NCBI RefSeq assembly: GCF_028283685.1
Contig: NZ_JAPWKF010000004.1
Location: 124,001-188,000, forward strand
DNA: 64,000 nt
Reading direction: 5' to 3'
Source: Edaphobacter sp.
GTDB taxonomy: Bacteria; Acidobacteriota; Terriglobia; Terriglobales; Acidobacteriaceae
Under the pieces are notes generated by a model. That model saw only the letters and a program-made list of their open reading frames with translations. It did not search any database and had not been told where the DNA came from. A program made the position numbers and the translations under genes. Below, piece by piece: positions 50,113 to 61,991 of the stretch (position 1 is its first letter; the number at the start of each line of letters is the position of its first letter).

Positions 50113-50529
50113 TTAGGCAGCGGGCGGATTGCAGTTGATCATCCATGGAGTGTTGTAGCGGTCGAAGAACATGGCGAACCGGGCCGCCCAGAATGTGGGC
50201 TGGATGGGCATCATGATCTTCTCGCTTCCGGCCGACAACTCTTTAAAGACTCGCTCGGCTTCGGCAACGTCGTCGATCTGCAGGCTGACCGAGAAGGAGC
50301 GCGGCGGCTGATAGCGGTCTCCCGGAACATCCGAGGCCATGAGGACCGCTTCGCCAACGGACATGCGGGCATGCAGGATCTTGTCCTGCCACTCCGGGCC
50401 TGCCTGCGCCTCCGGTGGGGCTTCGGCATGGGTGAGCATGAATTCGATCTTGCCATTCAGAACGCGTGCATAGAATTCAAAGGCCTCTTTGCAGTTGCCG
50501 TTGAAGTTGAGATAGGGCTCAATGCGCAT
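50113..50529 (-). CDS. VOC family protein, PhnB-like
   Basis: The protein has 138 residues. It begins MRIEPYLNFNGNCKEAFEFY and contains ARMSVGEAVLMASDVPGD, FSVSLQIDDVAEAERVFKEL, IMMPIQPTFWAARFAMFFDR and NTPWMINCNPP. It has the pattern of the PhnB/3-demethylubiquinone-like branch of the glyoxalase/bleomycin-resistance superfamily. The enzyme reaction is unknown, and many members have no assigned substrate. It is followed by a degraded YciI-like gene. It is a cytoplasmic protein. Confidence 0.9.
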   Translation of the reverse strand: MRIEPYLNFNGNCKEAFEFYARVLNGKIEFMLTHAEAPPEAQAGPEWQDKILHARMSVGEAVLMASDVPGDRYQPPRSFSVSLQIDDVAEAERVFKELSAGSEKIMMPIQPTFWAARFAMFFDRYNTPWMINCNPPAA

Positions 50530-50721
50530 ACGAAGAATCCTCCGATCGAGTCAGCGCAGTCCATACTACGTCGCCGGCTCAACGAGACTCTCTCAAAGCA
50601 GAATTGCCGCTTATTTTTTGTGACGGATGCGGGGAGAGACCCTGGTAATGAGCAACTTACGTTTATGAGATACGCTGGAGCCGTTTACTCGGGGATATCT
50701 CTCAGCGGCGATCCGCCGCTA

Positions 50722-51686
50722 CTAGCGGGTCAATTTATCGAGATGCCGGTAGCCGCCGGTTGCGATAAACATCGTCAGAAAGACCGATGCGTTGTAGCTG
50801 GCGTGAACCAGAGCCGAGCAGGCGACGGAACGTGTGCGGATGCGAACGATCGTCAGGATGACCGAGACGCAGAAGAGCACAAACAGTGCCACCCAGGCAT
50901 GAGCCAGCTGTTCGGCATGCAGCAGCGCAAAGAGCATGCTGGAGAGAATCGTTGAAAAGATCACCGACGCGGTCGTGATCGCCGTCGTCTTCTGCCAGTG
51001 TTCGTGCGCCGCTGGCGTGCGGGGCAGCGAGAGCCAGTCATAGGCGATGGCGAAGGCAGGGAAGAGGAAGCCGCGGAAAGTAATCTCCTCAAACACCGGG
51101 CCAAGCAGCGTTCCGAAGGCCGTGACCAGCCATATGTCCGACGAGGTGCGGAAGAAGTCGTCCATCGGGATCGACTTCGGTACCGGGATCAGTGAAGAGA
51201 TCGCCTGAACGGCGAAGCCTGCCACCAGCCCCATACCGATCAGCTTGTACCAGTTTCGCTTGGCGGCATCGAAGGCCCATCGAATGCCGTCGCCGAAGGA
51301 GCGCTGCCACAGGAGAGGAAAGAAGAAGTAAGCGACTGCGAGCGAGATGAGATAGGTGACGGCTTCGGCGGAGACGATCAGCTTGGGATGTGCCACCGCG
51401 GTCGCAGTATTGTGCGGATCGACGACAGGATGCGCCAGCCCCAGCAGCGAGACCTGTGCGACCAGTAACAGAAGAAAGCTGAATCCAATAAACAGCGCGG
51501 CATGGCCGATGTGGGGAATACGTGCTGGAACTCCTGGGCCAGGAGCCGCTGATGGCGGAGGGGCTTCGATGATGATCGCGTCTCCGTCGTTCATCGGAGG
51601 CAGCGTCGCCGTATCGACGACCGAAGCCTGCGGCTGCGCGTAGTCGCGGTTCAGATCGTCCGGCAGCGGAGGTATTGCGGGATGGC

Positions 51687-51690
<4 letters not shown>
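50722..51690 (-). CDS. CPBP family intramembrane metalloprotease
   Basis: The protein has 322 residues. A proline-rich cytoplasmic N-terminus of ~60 residues precedes about eight membrane helices. The CAAX-protease/bacteriocin-processing motifs are: [15 protein letters not shown] (E-E-x-x-x-R), FALLHAEQL (F-x-x-x-H) and [15 protein letters not shown] (H-x-x-x-N/B). It would cleave membrane-embedded peptides. The substrate is unknown and no bacteriocin or prenylated protein is next to it. It overlaps the end of uvrA by four bases (51687-51690), so it is downstream in a uvrA-CPBP transcript. Confidence 0.9.
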
Positions 51691-54833
<3,143 letters not shown>

Positions 54834-55074
54834 GCGCTCTGACCGGGCTATAAGCCCAAGCTACTAGGATACGGCATCGGCGCATTTGAGGCAGTAGTGG
54901 GTCGGCAGGCGGCGAGTCGCCTGATACAACCAATGGGCCGCCCCAAGTATCTGAAGGTGCAATAGTAGATAGGTAATGGGCATTGTAATTCACTGCAGGT
55001 CTGTAAGAATTGTTTACGATCTGCCGATAGGGTTCAGCGAGAGCCCGTGATTCAAAGGCATTCAGGAGTTTGCA

Positions 55075-55251
55075 GTGAATTCGTCAATCGTTCTGGTCTC
55101 CGCGGTCCTGGCATCTCTGGCTGCAGGCGTTCTAAGTGCTTATGCACTTTGCGCCACGATGTTCCGCATCTTCCGTATCCATGCCACGCAGGTAGCCGCT
55201 GAGCGCAACGCGCGCGCGGCGATGCTGACGACGACGGCAACGGTCAAGTAG
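55075..55251 (+). CDS. 58-residue single-pass membrane protein, unknown function
   Basis: GTG 55075 has an AGGAG site 6-7 bases upstream. The frame ends at TAG 55249-55251. The N-terminal helix (SSIVLVSAVLASLAAGVLSA) should cross the membrane. The cytoplasmic C-terminus is basic and helical (FRIFRIHATQVAAERNARAA). No family is recognised. It is too short for usual gene-length cut-offs, but the ribosome site, the hydrophobic and basic pattern and the isolated position support a real gene. It is divergent from uvrA. Confidence 0.6.
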   Translation: MNSSIVLVSAVLASLAAGVLSAYALCATMFRIFRIHATQVAAERNARAAMLTTTATVK

Positions 55252-55390
55252 ATTCCGAAAGTCGGCGCACACCGCCGAATGGATCTGCCTCTGGCGGTGA
55301 TGTCGCCATTCTTCCTCTAACAATTTTCTAATTATTTCGCCGGATTAGCCTACTGAGGCTGCTGCTGGCTCTGTTGCTGGCGCAGCTTCA

Positions 55391-56170
55391 TCAGCTGATC
55401 GAAGATCTGCTGGGGGTCTTGGCCCCACCGTTCGTCGAGTCGCTGCTTCCCTGGGAGCTGTCGGAGCCCGCGGACGAGGGGGCAGAGTTGCTGTTCGGCT
55501 GATTTTCAGGCGGAGGAGGCTCAGGAGAAGCCTGTTGCGCAGGCAGATCCGCAGGAGGCGCCGGACGCTCTTCTTCCGCCCGATCAAAACGGGCGGCATT
55601 AGGATTTGGAGGAGTTGGGCCGCCATTGCGCGGTGTCAGCACCAGCTCTCCCCCGGTATGATCCCCCGCGACGAACAGCATATTGCTGCCAGTCCCGTCG
55701 AGGAGTTCGCCGAGGATCTCGGTAAGTGCCCCCGGGCCATATTTGCCATAAACGCGCTCGTCCGCAACGCCGCCTGTGATCTTGACCCCGGCCTGCTTGG
55801 AGATATCCCTGAGGATCTGGTTAAGGCTTGAGTTGGACGCGACGATCGCAAGCTGGGTACCGCTATAGGAGACGGTTGCAGGCTGGGCGGGTGATTGTGC
55901 CTGGTTCATTGGCATTGGCGATGTGGCCGGGACGGCTGCTACCGGTGTTGGATCAGGAGTTGCGGGGACCTGCGTGGGGCCTGTGGGTGGAATGAGGGCA
56001 GCAGGCTTTGGCGGCTCGGACGGGCGGCGATTCGTCCTCTGGTTCTGGATATTGTTGAAGTCCGCCAGCCCCTTTGGTCTCTCCTCCGGGGATTGGCCAT
56101 AGCTATATAGGGTCGCGCCTGAAGCAAACAGGGCGAGCACCAGAAGCCGATTTTGCGTCTTAGTCCACAT
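55391..56170 (-). CDS. Secreted STN-domain protein, apparently frameshifted near its 3' end
   Basis: ATG 56170 gives a signal peptide (MWTKTQNRLLVLALFASGAT). An ATG at 56206 is also possible. After a Pro-rich linker, residues about 100-170 form an STN/secretin-TonB short domain (VSYSGTQLAIVASNSSLNQI, LRDISKQAGVKITGGVADER). The rest is Pro/Ser/Asn-rich. The frame stops at 55391. In the neighbouring frame the DNA continues as GQDPQQIFDQLMKLRQQQ up to TAG at 55350-55352, a natural-looking Gln-rich end. One extra G in the run at 55423-55426 would join them. The protein may be a secretion or outer-membrane accessory. It is either a true frameshift or a homopolymer error. Confidence 0.7.
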   Translation of the reverse strand: MWTKTQNRLLVLALFASGATLYSYGQSPEERPKGLADFNNIQNQRTNRRPSEPPKPAALIPPTGPTQVPATPDPTPVAAVPATSPMPMNQAQSPAQPATVSYSGTQLAIVASNSSLNQILRDISKQAGVKITGGVADERVYGKYGPGALTEILGELLDGTGSNMLFVAGDHTGGELVLTPRNGGPTPPNPNAARFDRAEEERPAPPADLPAQQASPEPPPPENQPNSNSAPSSAGSDSSQGSSDSTNGGAKTPSRSSIS

Positions 56171-56381
56171 AGGGGGTGCGATGGTGACTTCCTTATACGA
56201 CGTCATCGCGGCGCAGAGGTGATCCATTCCTTGCACGGGTAGTGTATCGCGCAAGGAGGCCGGACCGGCCCACGCAGCTGTACTAGACTGATTCGATAGG
56301 GGCCGCGGCGAAGTCGGCATCCCGAAAGAAGCAACGTTCAGCCAGGCGGTTGAACTTCACCCAACAGGGAGTACGGCCAGA

Positions 56382-57422
56382 ATGCAGAGAGCCTCGCGGT
56401 ATTTCGGATGGATCGGACAGCCGATAGCTGTCGCCTCACTGGGGTTGGCGCTGGTGGCGCCGATGACGGCGGAGACCTGCACGACGCAGTCAGCGATGGC
56501 AGCCGCGGATCGCGATGCCATGGCGGCAGCGGCACAGGGGCTGGCGCAAAAGGTGATCGCCAACGACGCCGACGGTCTGCGTGCGATGACCATCGCCGAG
56601 TTCTCCCGTGACTTCGGCGGCATCCAGAACCTGGTCGCGGCAACGTCAGGCAAGCTGAAGGGTGCGGCTCCGGTGGTCGAACAGATTTACGTCCTGGATG
56701 CCAGCGACCTGAAGAAGAATCCGGACGGAAGCAACGGCAACGCGCAGTTCTTCTGTTCGCTGAACAAATCCCCGGCAGAGGTGGACTTCTCCATTCCCGG
56801 ACTGCCGCCGGCGAAGTATGGCTTTGCCATCGTCGAGGCGCAGGGCGTACCGACTCCCTGGCGGCTGGCCTTTCTGATGGAAGAGGTGAACGGAAAGTGG
56901 CAGATGGCAGGCTTCTATCCTCGGCCCTTGACCGCAGCCGGTCACGATGGCCTGTGGTACTGGACCGAGGCCCGCACGCTGGTGAAGAACCGCCAGCCCT
57001 GGAGTGCCTGGCTCTACTATCAGCAGGCCGAATCCCTTCTGAACCCCGCCAACATGATTCAGAGCACCCATCTTGAGAAGCTGCGCAACGAGCAGTCGAC
57101 GGCGGCGCCTCCGGCCCTGTCGTCCGGCATCAGCTCCGGCACACCGCTGGTCGTCAAAGGGACCGATGGCGCGGAGTATCACTTCACCAGCCTGGGCGTG
57201 GATGATTCGCTTGCAAAGGAAAAGGTGGACGTGACAGCTCATCTCAAGGTCGATCAGCTTGGCGATCCCGTGGCAGCTCGCAAGCGGAACGTCGATGCCA
57301 TGACGGCTTTGGTGGCGGCTTACCCCGACCTGCGCAAGAATTTTCACGGAGTGTGGATCTTCTCCGAGGTGCCGGGACAGAGCCCGTACGCAACGGAGCT
57401 GGCGATGAGCGAGATCCGCTGA
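56382..57422 (+). CDS. Secreted protein of unknown function
   Basis: The protein has 346 residues. A signal-like N-terminus (PIAVASLGLALVAPMTA) and one early Cys (ETCTTQSAMAAADRDAMAAA) are seen. A helical region follows, then a beta-rich domain (VVEQIYVLDASDLKKNPDGS, NAQFFCSLNKSPAEVDFSIP, FLMEEVNGKWQMAGFYPRPL), a WYWTEARTLVKNRQPWSAWL segment that resembles a helix-turn of TPR-like proteins, and a C-terminal domain KVDVTAHLKVDQLGDPVAAR. I recognise no family. It is probably periplasmic. Confidence 0.65.
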   Translation: MQRASRYFGWIGQPIAVASLGLALVAPMTAETCTTQSAMAAADRDAMAAAAQGLAQKVIANDADGLRAMTIAEFSRDFGGIQNLVAATSGKLKGAAPVVEQIYVLDASDLKKNPDGSNGNAQFFCSLNKSPAEVDFSIPGLPPAKYGFAIVEAQGVPTPWRLAFLMEEVNGKWQMAGFYPRPLTAAGHDGLWYWTEARTLVKNRQPWSAWLYYQQAESLLNPANMIQSTHLEKLRNEQSTAAPPALSSGISSGTPLVVKGTDGAEYHFTSLGVDDSLAKEKVDVTAHLKVDQLGDPVAARKRNVDAMTALVAAYPDLRKNFHGVWIFSEVPGQSPYATELAMSEIR

Positions 57423-57546
57423 TTTCGCCGATGAAACATGGCGGAAAGAGCACAATGCTATCTTGAGAGACGAAATTCTCCCTGGCAGCTGTACCGGAAT
57501 CACTTGTGACATTGCATCAATCACTCTGACTGGAAGACAGGAAACC

Positions 57547-58194
57547 ATGGCTAAGCTCGCAAAGACACTCAAGCAGGCAATTCACGAGCGGCGCGCGACC
57601 CCCAGCTTCGATGGGACGCCAATCCCCGCAGAGGATCTCGAGCAGATTCTTGAGGCCGGACTCAACGCTCCCAGTGGCTATAACCTGCAGCCGTGGCGGT
57701 TTGTCGTGGTGCAGTCGCCGGAGCAGAAGCGCAAGCTGCGTGCAGCCAGCTACAACCAGGCCAAGGTCGAAGAGGCATCGGCGGTTATCGTCGCCTGTGG
57801 CGATGCGGACGGCTGGCGTAAAGATATGGACACCATGCTGCAGCAGGGACGCGAGGGCGGCATGCCGGAGAGCTATGCGGCGCAGGCCCGCGCCAGCGTC
57901 ACCAACTTTATGAGCAGCATGAACACCGAGCAGATGCACGGCTGGCTCAACAAGCACGTCATGCTCGCATTTACCCACATGATGCTGATGGCCGAGGTTC
58001 TGAACTACGATACCGCCCCCATGGAGGGCTTCGAGCAGGACAAGGTGCACGAGGTCCTGCGCCTGCCCATGAGCTACTGGGTGGTGGCTCTGCTCGCCAT
58101 TGGACATGTGAACGGCCCGGACAAGTACTTCGGCGGTCGCTTCGACCTGACCAATACCGTCTTTGGCGAAGAGTTCGGCAAGCCCCTGAAATGA
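57547..58194 (+). CDS. Nitroreductase family protein
   Basis: ATG 57547 (MAKLAKTLKQAIHERRATPS) has an AGGA site at normal spacing. The open frame further upstream lacks one. The product has 215 residues. FMN-binding features are: IHERRATPSFDGTPI (the R-R-(S/A)-x-R-x-F start), GLNAPSGYNLQPWRFVVVQS and ALLAIGHVNGPDK near the end. It reduces nitro compounds, quinones or flavins with NAD(P)H in the cytoplasm. The physiological substrate is unknown. It heads a three-gene operon with 4-base overlaps to Nudix and hydrolase genes. Confidence 0.9.
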   Translation: MAKLAKTLKQAIHERRATPSFDGTPIPAEDLEQILEAGLNAPSGYNLQPWRFVVVQSPEQKRKLRAASYNQAKVEEASAVIVACGDADGWRKDMDTMLQQGREGGMPESYAAQARASVTNFMSSMNTEQMHGWLNKHVMLAFTHMMLMAEVLNYDTAPMEGFEQDKVHEVLRLPMSYWVVALLAIGHVNGPDKYFGGRFDLTNTVFGEEFGKPLK

Positions 58195-58667
58195 CCGCAC
58201 CCTCCGACGAGGTGCGTACCGGACGGGAATATCCTCGCACCCCCATCGCCGGGGTTGCGGCTGTTGTGCTCTGCGAAGGCGACATTCTCCTCATTCGCCG
58301 GGGACGCGCCCCCATGCTGGGCGCCTGGTCGCTGCCGGGTGGTGCTCTTGAACTGGGAGAGACCAGCGCCGAGGGAGCTGTGCGCGAGGTTCTCGAAGAG
58401 ACAGGAATCCGCGTGCGTCCCATCGACGTCATCACCTCCATCGACCGTATCCATCGCGACGCGACGGGCCGCGTCCAGTTCCACTATGTGCTGGTGGAGT
58501 GGCTCTGTATCGCCGGAGAACACACCACACCGATCTGCGGCGATGATGCCGCCGAGGCGGCATGGGTGTCCCGGCAGGATGTTTTTTCTGCCGCATACGA
58601 TCTCGGGACCGCTACACTGAGCGTCATCCAAAAGGCGTTAATCATGGCGGAGACGATCGAACGATGA
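58191..58667 (+). CDS. Nudix hydrolase
   Basis: The protein has 158 residues. A complete Nudix box lies at about 51-73: GALELGETSAEGAVREVLEE, then TGI (G-x5-E-x7-R-E-U-x-E-E-x-G-U). The following IDVITSIDRIHRDATGRVQF, HYVLVEWLC and EAAWVSRQDVF segments are like ADP-ribose/nucleotide-sugar pyrophosphatases. The substrate is likely a nucleoside diphosphate derivative. Start and stop overlap both neighbours by four bases (58191-58194 and 58664-58667). Confidence 0.93.
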   Translation: MTAPSDEVRTGREYPRTPIAGVAAVVLCEGDILLIRRGRAPMLGAWSLPGGALELGETSAEGAVREVLEETGIRVRPIDVITSIDRIHRDATGRVQFHYVLVEWLCIAGEHTTPICGDDAAEAAWVSRQDVFSAAYDLGTATLSVIQKALIMAETIER

Positions 58668-59623
58668 AGCTGGTTCTGAGGGGTCTTGGTGCTTTGCTGC
58701 TTCTGGGGATTGTGGGAGGAGCGATCTTCTACGCCCAGCCCCTTTGGGTCTCTGACCAGCTTCTGCGATTCAGCCTGTGGCGGCAGGGCATACAGAGCGA
58801 GGAGATCGACGCTGGCGGATTTCGCTTGCATTACTTCGAGGCGAAGCCAAAGCAGGGAGCAGGAACTCCGCTTCTGCTGATCCACGGCCTTGGCGCCCGC
58901 AGCGAGGATTGGGGCCGCATGATACCCGCGCTCGCAGCGAGCGGCTTCCACGTCTATGCTCCCGATCTTCCCGGATATGGCCGATCCTCCCGGCCGCAGA
59001 ATGCGGATTACTCCATTGCGATGGAGGAGGGCGCGGTGGACGCGTTCATGCAGGCCGTCCATCTGTCTCGTGCCGATGTCGGTGGATGGTCGATGGGCGG
59101 CTGGGTTGCGATGAAGCTCGCGCTCGACCACCCGGAACGGGTCGACCGCCTCGTGATCTACGACAGCGCGGGAATCTACTTTCCCGCCACCTTCGGCTCC
59201 GATCTCTTTGTGCCGACCGATGCCGCGGGCGTTGAAAGCCTCCTTCACGCGCTGACGCCGATGCCCCGTCCTATGCCTGGCTTCGTCATGCGCGATGTCC
59301 TGCGCAAGATCTCCCGCGGCGGCTGGGTCATCTCCCGCAGCATGGCATCCATGGCCAATGGCCGGGATCTTCTTGATTTTCGGCTGCACGATATTCATCA
59401 GCCGACGCTGGTGGTCTGGGGCGCCGCCGACCGGCTGATTCCGCTCGATGTCGGCCGCAAGATTCACAACGGCATTCCGAACTCCGTCCTGAATATCGTC
59501 GATGGCTGCGGTCACCTCGCGCCCTCCGAATGCTCCAGGCCTGTCATCGAGGCGACAGAAGTCTTCTTGAAGGCGCAGCCACCGATGCAGGGCGGAGAAA
59601 AGTCTTATCCCGCTCCCTACTAG
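58664..59623 (+). CDS. Membrane-anchored alpha/beta-hydrolase
   Basis: The protein has 319 residues from ATG 58664, which overlaps the Nudix stop. An N-terminal hydrophobic anchor (LVLRGLGALLLLGIVGGAIF) is followed by the alpha/beta-hydrolase core: PLLLIHGLGARSEDWGRMIP (oxyanion HG), DLPGYGRSSRP, VGGWSMGGWVAM (nucleophile Ser in G-W-S-M-G), an acid in VVWGAADRLIPLDVG, and the catalytic His in VDGCGHLAPSEC. It is probably an esterase/lipase-type enzyme in the periplasm or at the inner membrane. The substrate is not inferable. It is the last gene of the nitroreductase-Nudix-hydrolase operon. Confidence 0.9.
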   Translation: MKLVLRGLGALLLLGIVGGAIFYAQPLWVSDQLLRFSLWRQGIQSEEIDAGGFRLHYFEAKPKQGAGTPLLLIHGLGARSEDWGRMIPALAASGFHVYAPDLPGYGRSSRPQNADYSIAMEEGAVDAFMQAVHLSRADVGGWSMGGWVAMKLALDHPERVDRLVIYDSAGIYFPATFGSDLFVPTDAAGVESLLHALTPMPRPMPGFVMRDVLRKISRGGWVISRSMASMANGRDLLDFRLHDIHQPTLVVWGAADRLIPLDVGRKIHNGIPNSVLNIVDGCGHLAPSECSRPVIEATEVFLKAQPPMQGGEKSYPAPY

Positions 59624-59629
59624 CTTCCG

Positions 59630-60244
59630 CTAGTCTTCCTCGGCCTTCCACTGGTACGCGCCAGGCTGCTCCAGCCCGAGGTGCGCCAGGACGCGATCGA
59701 CAAACTGCTTTGCCATCTCCGTCGTGGTTTGCGGACGGTTGTAGAGCGTGGGAATCACAGGGAAGATGGTTGCTCCCGCCTCAGCGGCAAGCTGCATATT
59801 GCGCAGGTGGATGCGGTTGAACGGCGTCTCGCGGACACACAGAATGAGTGGGCGCTGCTCTTTCAGGCAGACGTCGGCCGCTCTCTGAATGAGATTGGCC
59901 GCGAGTCCGTTGGCGATTGCTCCAAGCGTTCCCATGGAGCAGGGAAGCACAATCATGCCGCGTGAAGGATAGCTTCCGCTGGCAATGCCGGCACCAATAT
60001 CGGACTCCGGATGCAGGCAGATCTTGTCGCTGGGGCTGCCAAGCAGCTTGGTCGGCAGGTCATTTCGCCCGCTGAGGCCCAGCTCTTCGGCAAAGACTCG
60101 CAGGGCGTTCTCTGATGCGACAAAATGAATGCGCCGGACCCGCTTGTCGCCGACCAGGGCGCGCAGCATCGCCACGGCGTAGATACTGCCGCTGGCCCCG
60201 GTTACGGCAAGCGTAAGATTCCCCACGTCGTTCATGCTCTTCAT
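59630..60244 (-). CDS. ubiX: UbiX-like flavin prenyltransferase
   Basis: ATG 60244 (MKSMNDVGNLTLAVTGASGS) is chosen, with ATG 60235 also possible. The long open frame upstream lies across the divergent gene's promoter. The product has 204 residues. Motifs are LAVTGASGSIYAVAMLRAL (FMN site), VLPCSMGTLGAIANGLAANL, IQRAADVCLKEQRPLILCVR, ETPFNRIHLRNMQLAAEAGA, TIFPVIPTLYNRP. It prenylates FMN to make the cofactor of UbiD decarboxylases. No ubiD gene lies in this window. It converges with the hydrolase gene, with 6 bases between. Confidence 0.94.
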   Translation of the reverse strand: MKSMNDVGNLTLAVTGASGSIYAVAMLRALVGDKRVRRIHFVASENALRVFAEELGLSGRNDLPTKLLGSPSDKICLHPESDIGAGIASGSYPSRGMIVLPCSMGTLGAIANGLAANLIQRAADVCLKEQRPLILCVRETPFNRIHLRNMQLAAEAGATIFPVIPTLYNRPQTTTEMAKQFVDRVLAHLGLEQPGAYQWKAEED

Positions 60245-60329
60245 TATCGCCCACGCCACAACCAGGGGCGCATTTTCGGGTTGGTACAGGAAGCAGATCG
60301 TGCGATAACTATCGAAGTCCCTTTCCTGC

Positions 60330-61331
60330 ATGAAAACGAACGGCACCATCAAACGAATCTTGCACCGCCAGACGATCTGGACCCTTGCGCTTCTGCTCTT
60401 TGCCACACACTGTATGCGGGCCTCCGTCGCTTTGCTGATGGAAGATCCCTACGGCGAGTTCGGAGCCTTCAATCCCACGGGCCACGCGGCCATGTATATG
60501 AGCAACATCTGCCCGGAGACGCCGACGCGCCTGCGCCTCTGCCATGACGGCGAGTATGGCTCGGTGATCAGCCGCTATCACAAGGTGCACGGCTACGATT
60601 GGGTGGCCATCCCCCTGATCCCTTATCTGTATGCGGTGGATAGCCTCGCGGAGGTCCCGCAGGCCGTTAGCCCTGCCGACGTAGTGCGCCTGCGCGATGC
60701 CTATCGCCGCGCCAGGCTCGAAGAGGTCGCCCCGGACGCACCCGGTGGAAAGACGCCAGCAGGGGAGTGGACGCAGCTCGTCGGCTCCTCCTATGACCGC
60801 ACCATCCATGGCTTTCAGGTGAAGACCACGCGTGAGCAGGACGAGCGTTTTATCGCCTACGTCAACGATGAGAAGAACGTCGGCCACTTCAATCTCTTCT
60901 TCCATAACTGCGCCGACTTCTCGCGGGTGGCGCTCGATATCTACTTTCCTCACGCTGTTCATCGCAACTACATCGCGGACGTCGGCATAACCACCCCCAA
61001 GCAGGTGGCTCGTGCACTGGTGAAGTATGGCAAGAAAAATCCTGAGCTGAACCTGACCGCCTTTGAGATTCCCCAGGCCTCCGGCACCATGCCGCGCAGT
61101 CACTCCATCGACGGCGTCACCGAGTCGCTGGTGAAGAGCAAGAAGTACATCATTCCGCTTGTTGTGCTCAGTCCAGAGGTCTCAGGAGCCATCGTGGTCG
61201 CCTATCTCTCGGATGGGCGTCACAGCCCGCCCAAAGGCGCGAAGATCTTTCAGATCGATGATGCCGAGGTGCAGGATGTCCCGCTGGAACAACAGCAGCC
61301 GCTTGGGCGTAAGCCGTTAGCGAAGCCCTGA
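60330..61331 (+). CDS. Membrane/secreted protein of unknown function with LRAT/NlpC-like His...NC layout
   Basis: The protein has 333 residues. Its N-terminal hydrophobic segment (TIWTLALLLFATHCM) and a late one (YIIPLVVLSPEVSGAIVVAY) suggest envelope location. Residues about 45-210 contain FNPTGHAAMYMSNICPETPT and HFNLFFHNCADFSRVALDIY. A His near the start of the domain and an N-C-x-x-F Cys later is the order in LRAT and permuted NlpC/P60 thiol hydrolases. I know no named family for the whole protein. An acyl or peptide hydrolase role is possible but unproven. Its 3' end overlaps the convergent YkgJ gene by 15 bases. Confidence 0.65.
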   Translation: MKTNGTIKRILHRQTIWTLALLLFATHCMRASVALLMEDPYGEFGAFNPTGHAAMYMSNICPETPTRLRLCHDGEYGSVISRYHKVHGYDWVAIPLIPYLYAVDSLAEVPQAVSPADVVRLRDAYRRARLEEVAPDAPGGKTPAGEWTQLVGSSYDRTIHGFQVKTTREQDERFIAYVNDEKNVGHFNLFFHNCADFSRVALDIYFPHAVHRNYIADVGITTPKQVARALVKYGKKNPELNLTAFEIPQASGTMPRSHSIDGVTESLVKSKKYIIPLVVLSPEVSGAIVVAYLSDGRHSPPKGAKIFQIDDAEVQDVPLEQQQPLGRKPLAKP

Positions 61332-61928
61332 GCCACGCGCCAGAGCCAGCGCCACAATTGTCTCTCCGTGCAGGTGATGTGCGGCGTTAAAGGCGTCGTT
61401 GCTCGCCGCGTCCAGCGCGGGGATATCCGGATCTAATGCGGCGGCGGCGATCTCCTCCGTCGTTGCCGTGATGAAGCAGAGCTCGCAGGTGGCAAGATCT
61501 CCATCCGCCGTGCGCATGGGCGGGCCAAAGGTCCGGCAGACGATCGGCCGCGACTCGTAGAGATCGCAGGTGCCGGTGGTTGGATCGAGTACAGGACAGG
61601 GTTCGCTGTCGCCGATGGAATCTTCATCGGCGAAGAGCGGAGCGTCTTCGTAATCGGGGGCCAGGACGCCAGTGTCAAGATCGCCAGGGAAGAGTGGAGC
61701 GATGCGTGTCAGTGAGTCTGCAACACGGCCAAGGATGCGCTGCGCCCTGGCATGGTCAGAGTGATCCAGCTCAGCAAGTGCTTCGCGAAGACGAGAGGCA
61801 TCCTGCGGTGAGATCGGGAAGACGCCATGGCAGCACTGTGTACAGCCGGGGCGGCATGCAAGGTGGCTTCCGCCGCGGGCATAGGCGGAAGCAGTTGCAG
61901 TGTCGACGATTTTGAGAATGTCTGTCAT
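61317..61928 (-). CDS. YkgJ family cysteine cluster protein
   Basis: ATG 61928 (MTDILKIVDTATASAYARGG) is taken. A start at 61949 is possible. The product has 203 residues. Metal-binding cysteines follow the YkgJ pattern: CRPGCTQCCHGVFPISP at about 25-40, and CPVLDPTTGTCDLYESRPIV, then CRTFGPP, plus a further C-x-x-C (CELC). YkgJ proteins bind zinc or an iron-sulfur cluster and their role is unknown. It overlaps the 3' end of the preceding plus-strand gene. Confidence 0.88.
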   Translation of the reverse strand: MTDILKIVDTATASAYARGGSHLACRPGCTQCCHGVFPISPQDASRLREALAELDHSDHARAQRILGRVADSLTRIAPLFPGDLDTGVLAPDYEDAPLFADEDSIGDSEPCPVLDPTTGTCDLYESRPIVCRTFGPPMRTADGDLATCELCFITATTEEIAAAALDPDIPALDAASNDAFNAAHHLHGETIVALALARGSGLR

Positions 61929-61958
61929 CGCCGATTCGGAAGGTCTCACTCATGTGAG

Positions 61959-61983
61959 AAGGCTCGCCTTAGTGGCGAGCCTT
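61959..61983 (-). terminator. Terminator after purB
   Basis: A 10-bp perfect stem AAGGCTCGCC / GGCGAGCCTT with a 5-base loop lies 9 bases beyond the purB stop on the minus strand. It also precedes the YkgJ gene start, so the two genes are likely transcribed separately. Confidence 0.82.
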
Positions 61984-61991
61984 TCTCGGAC

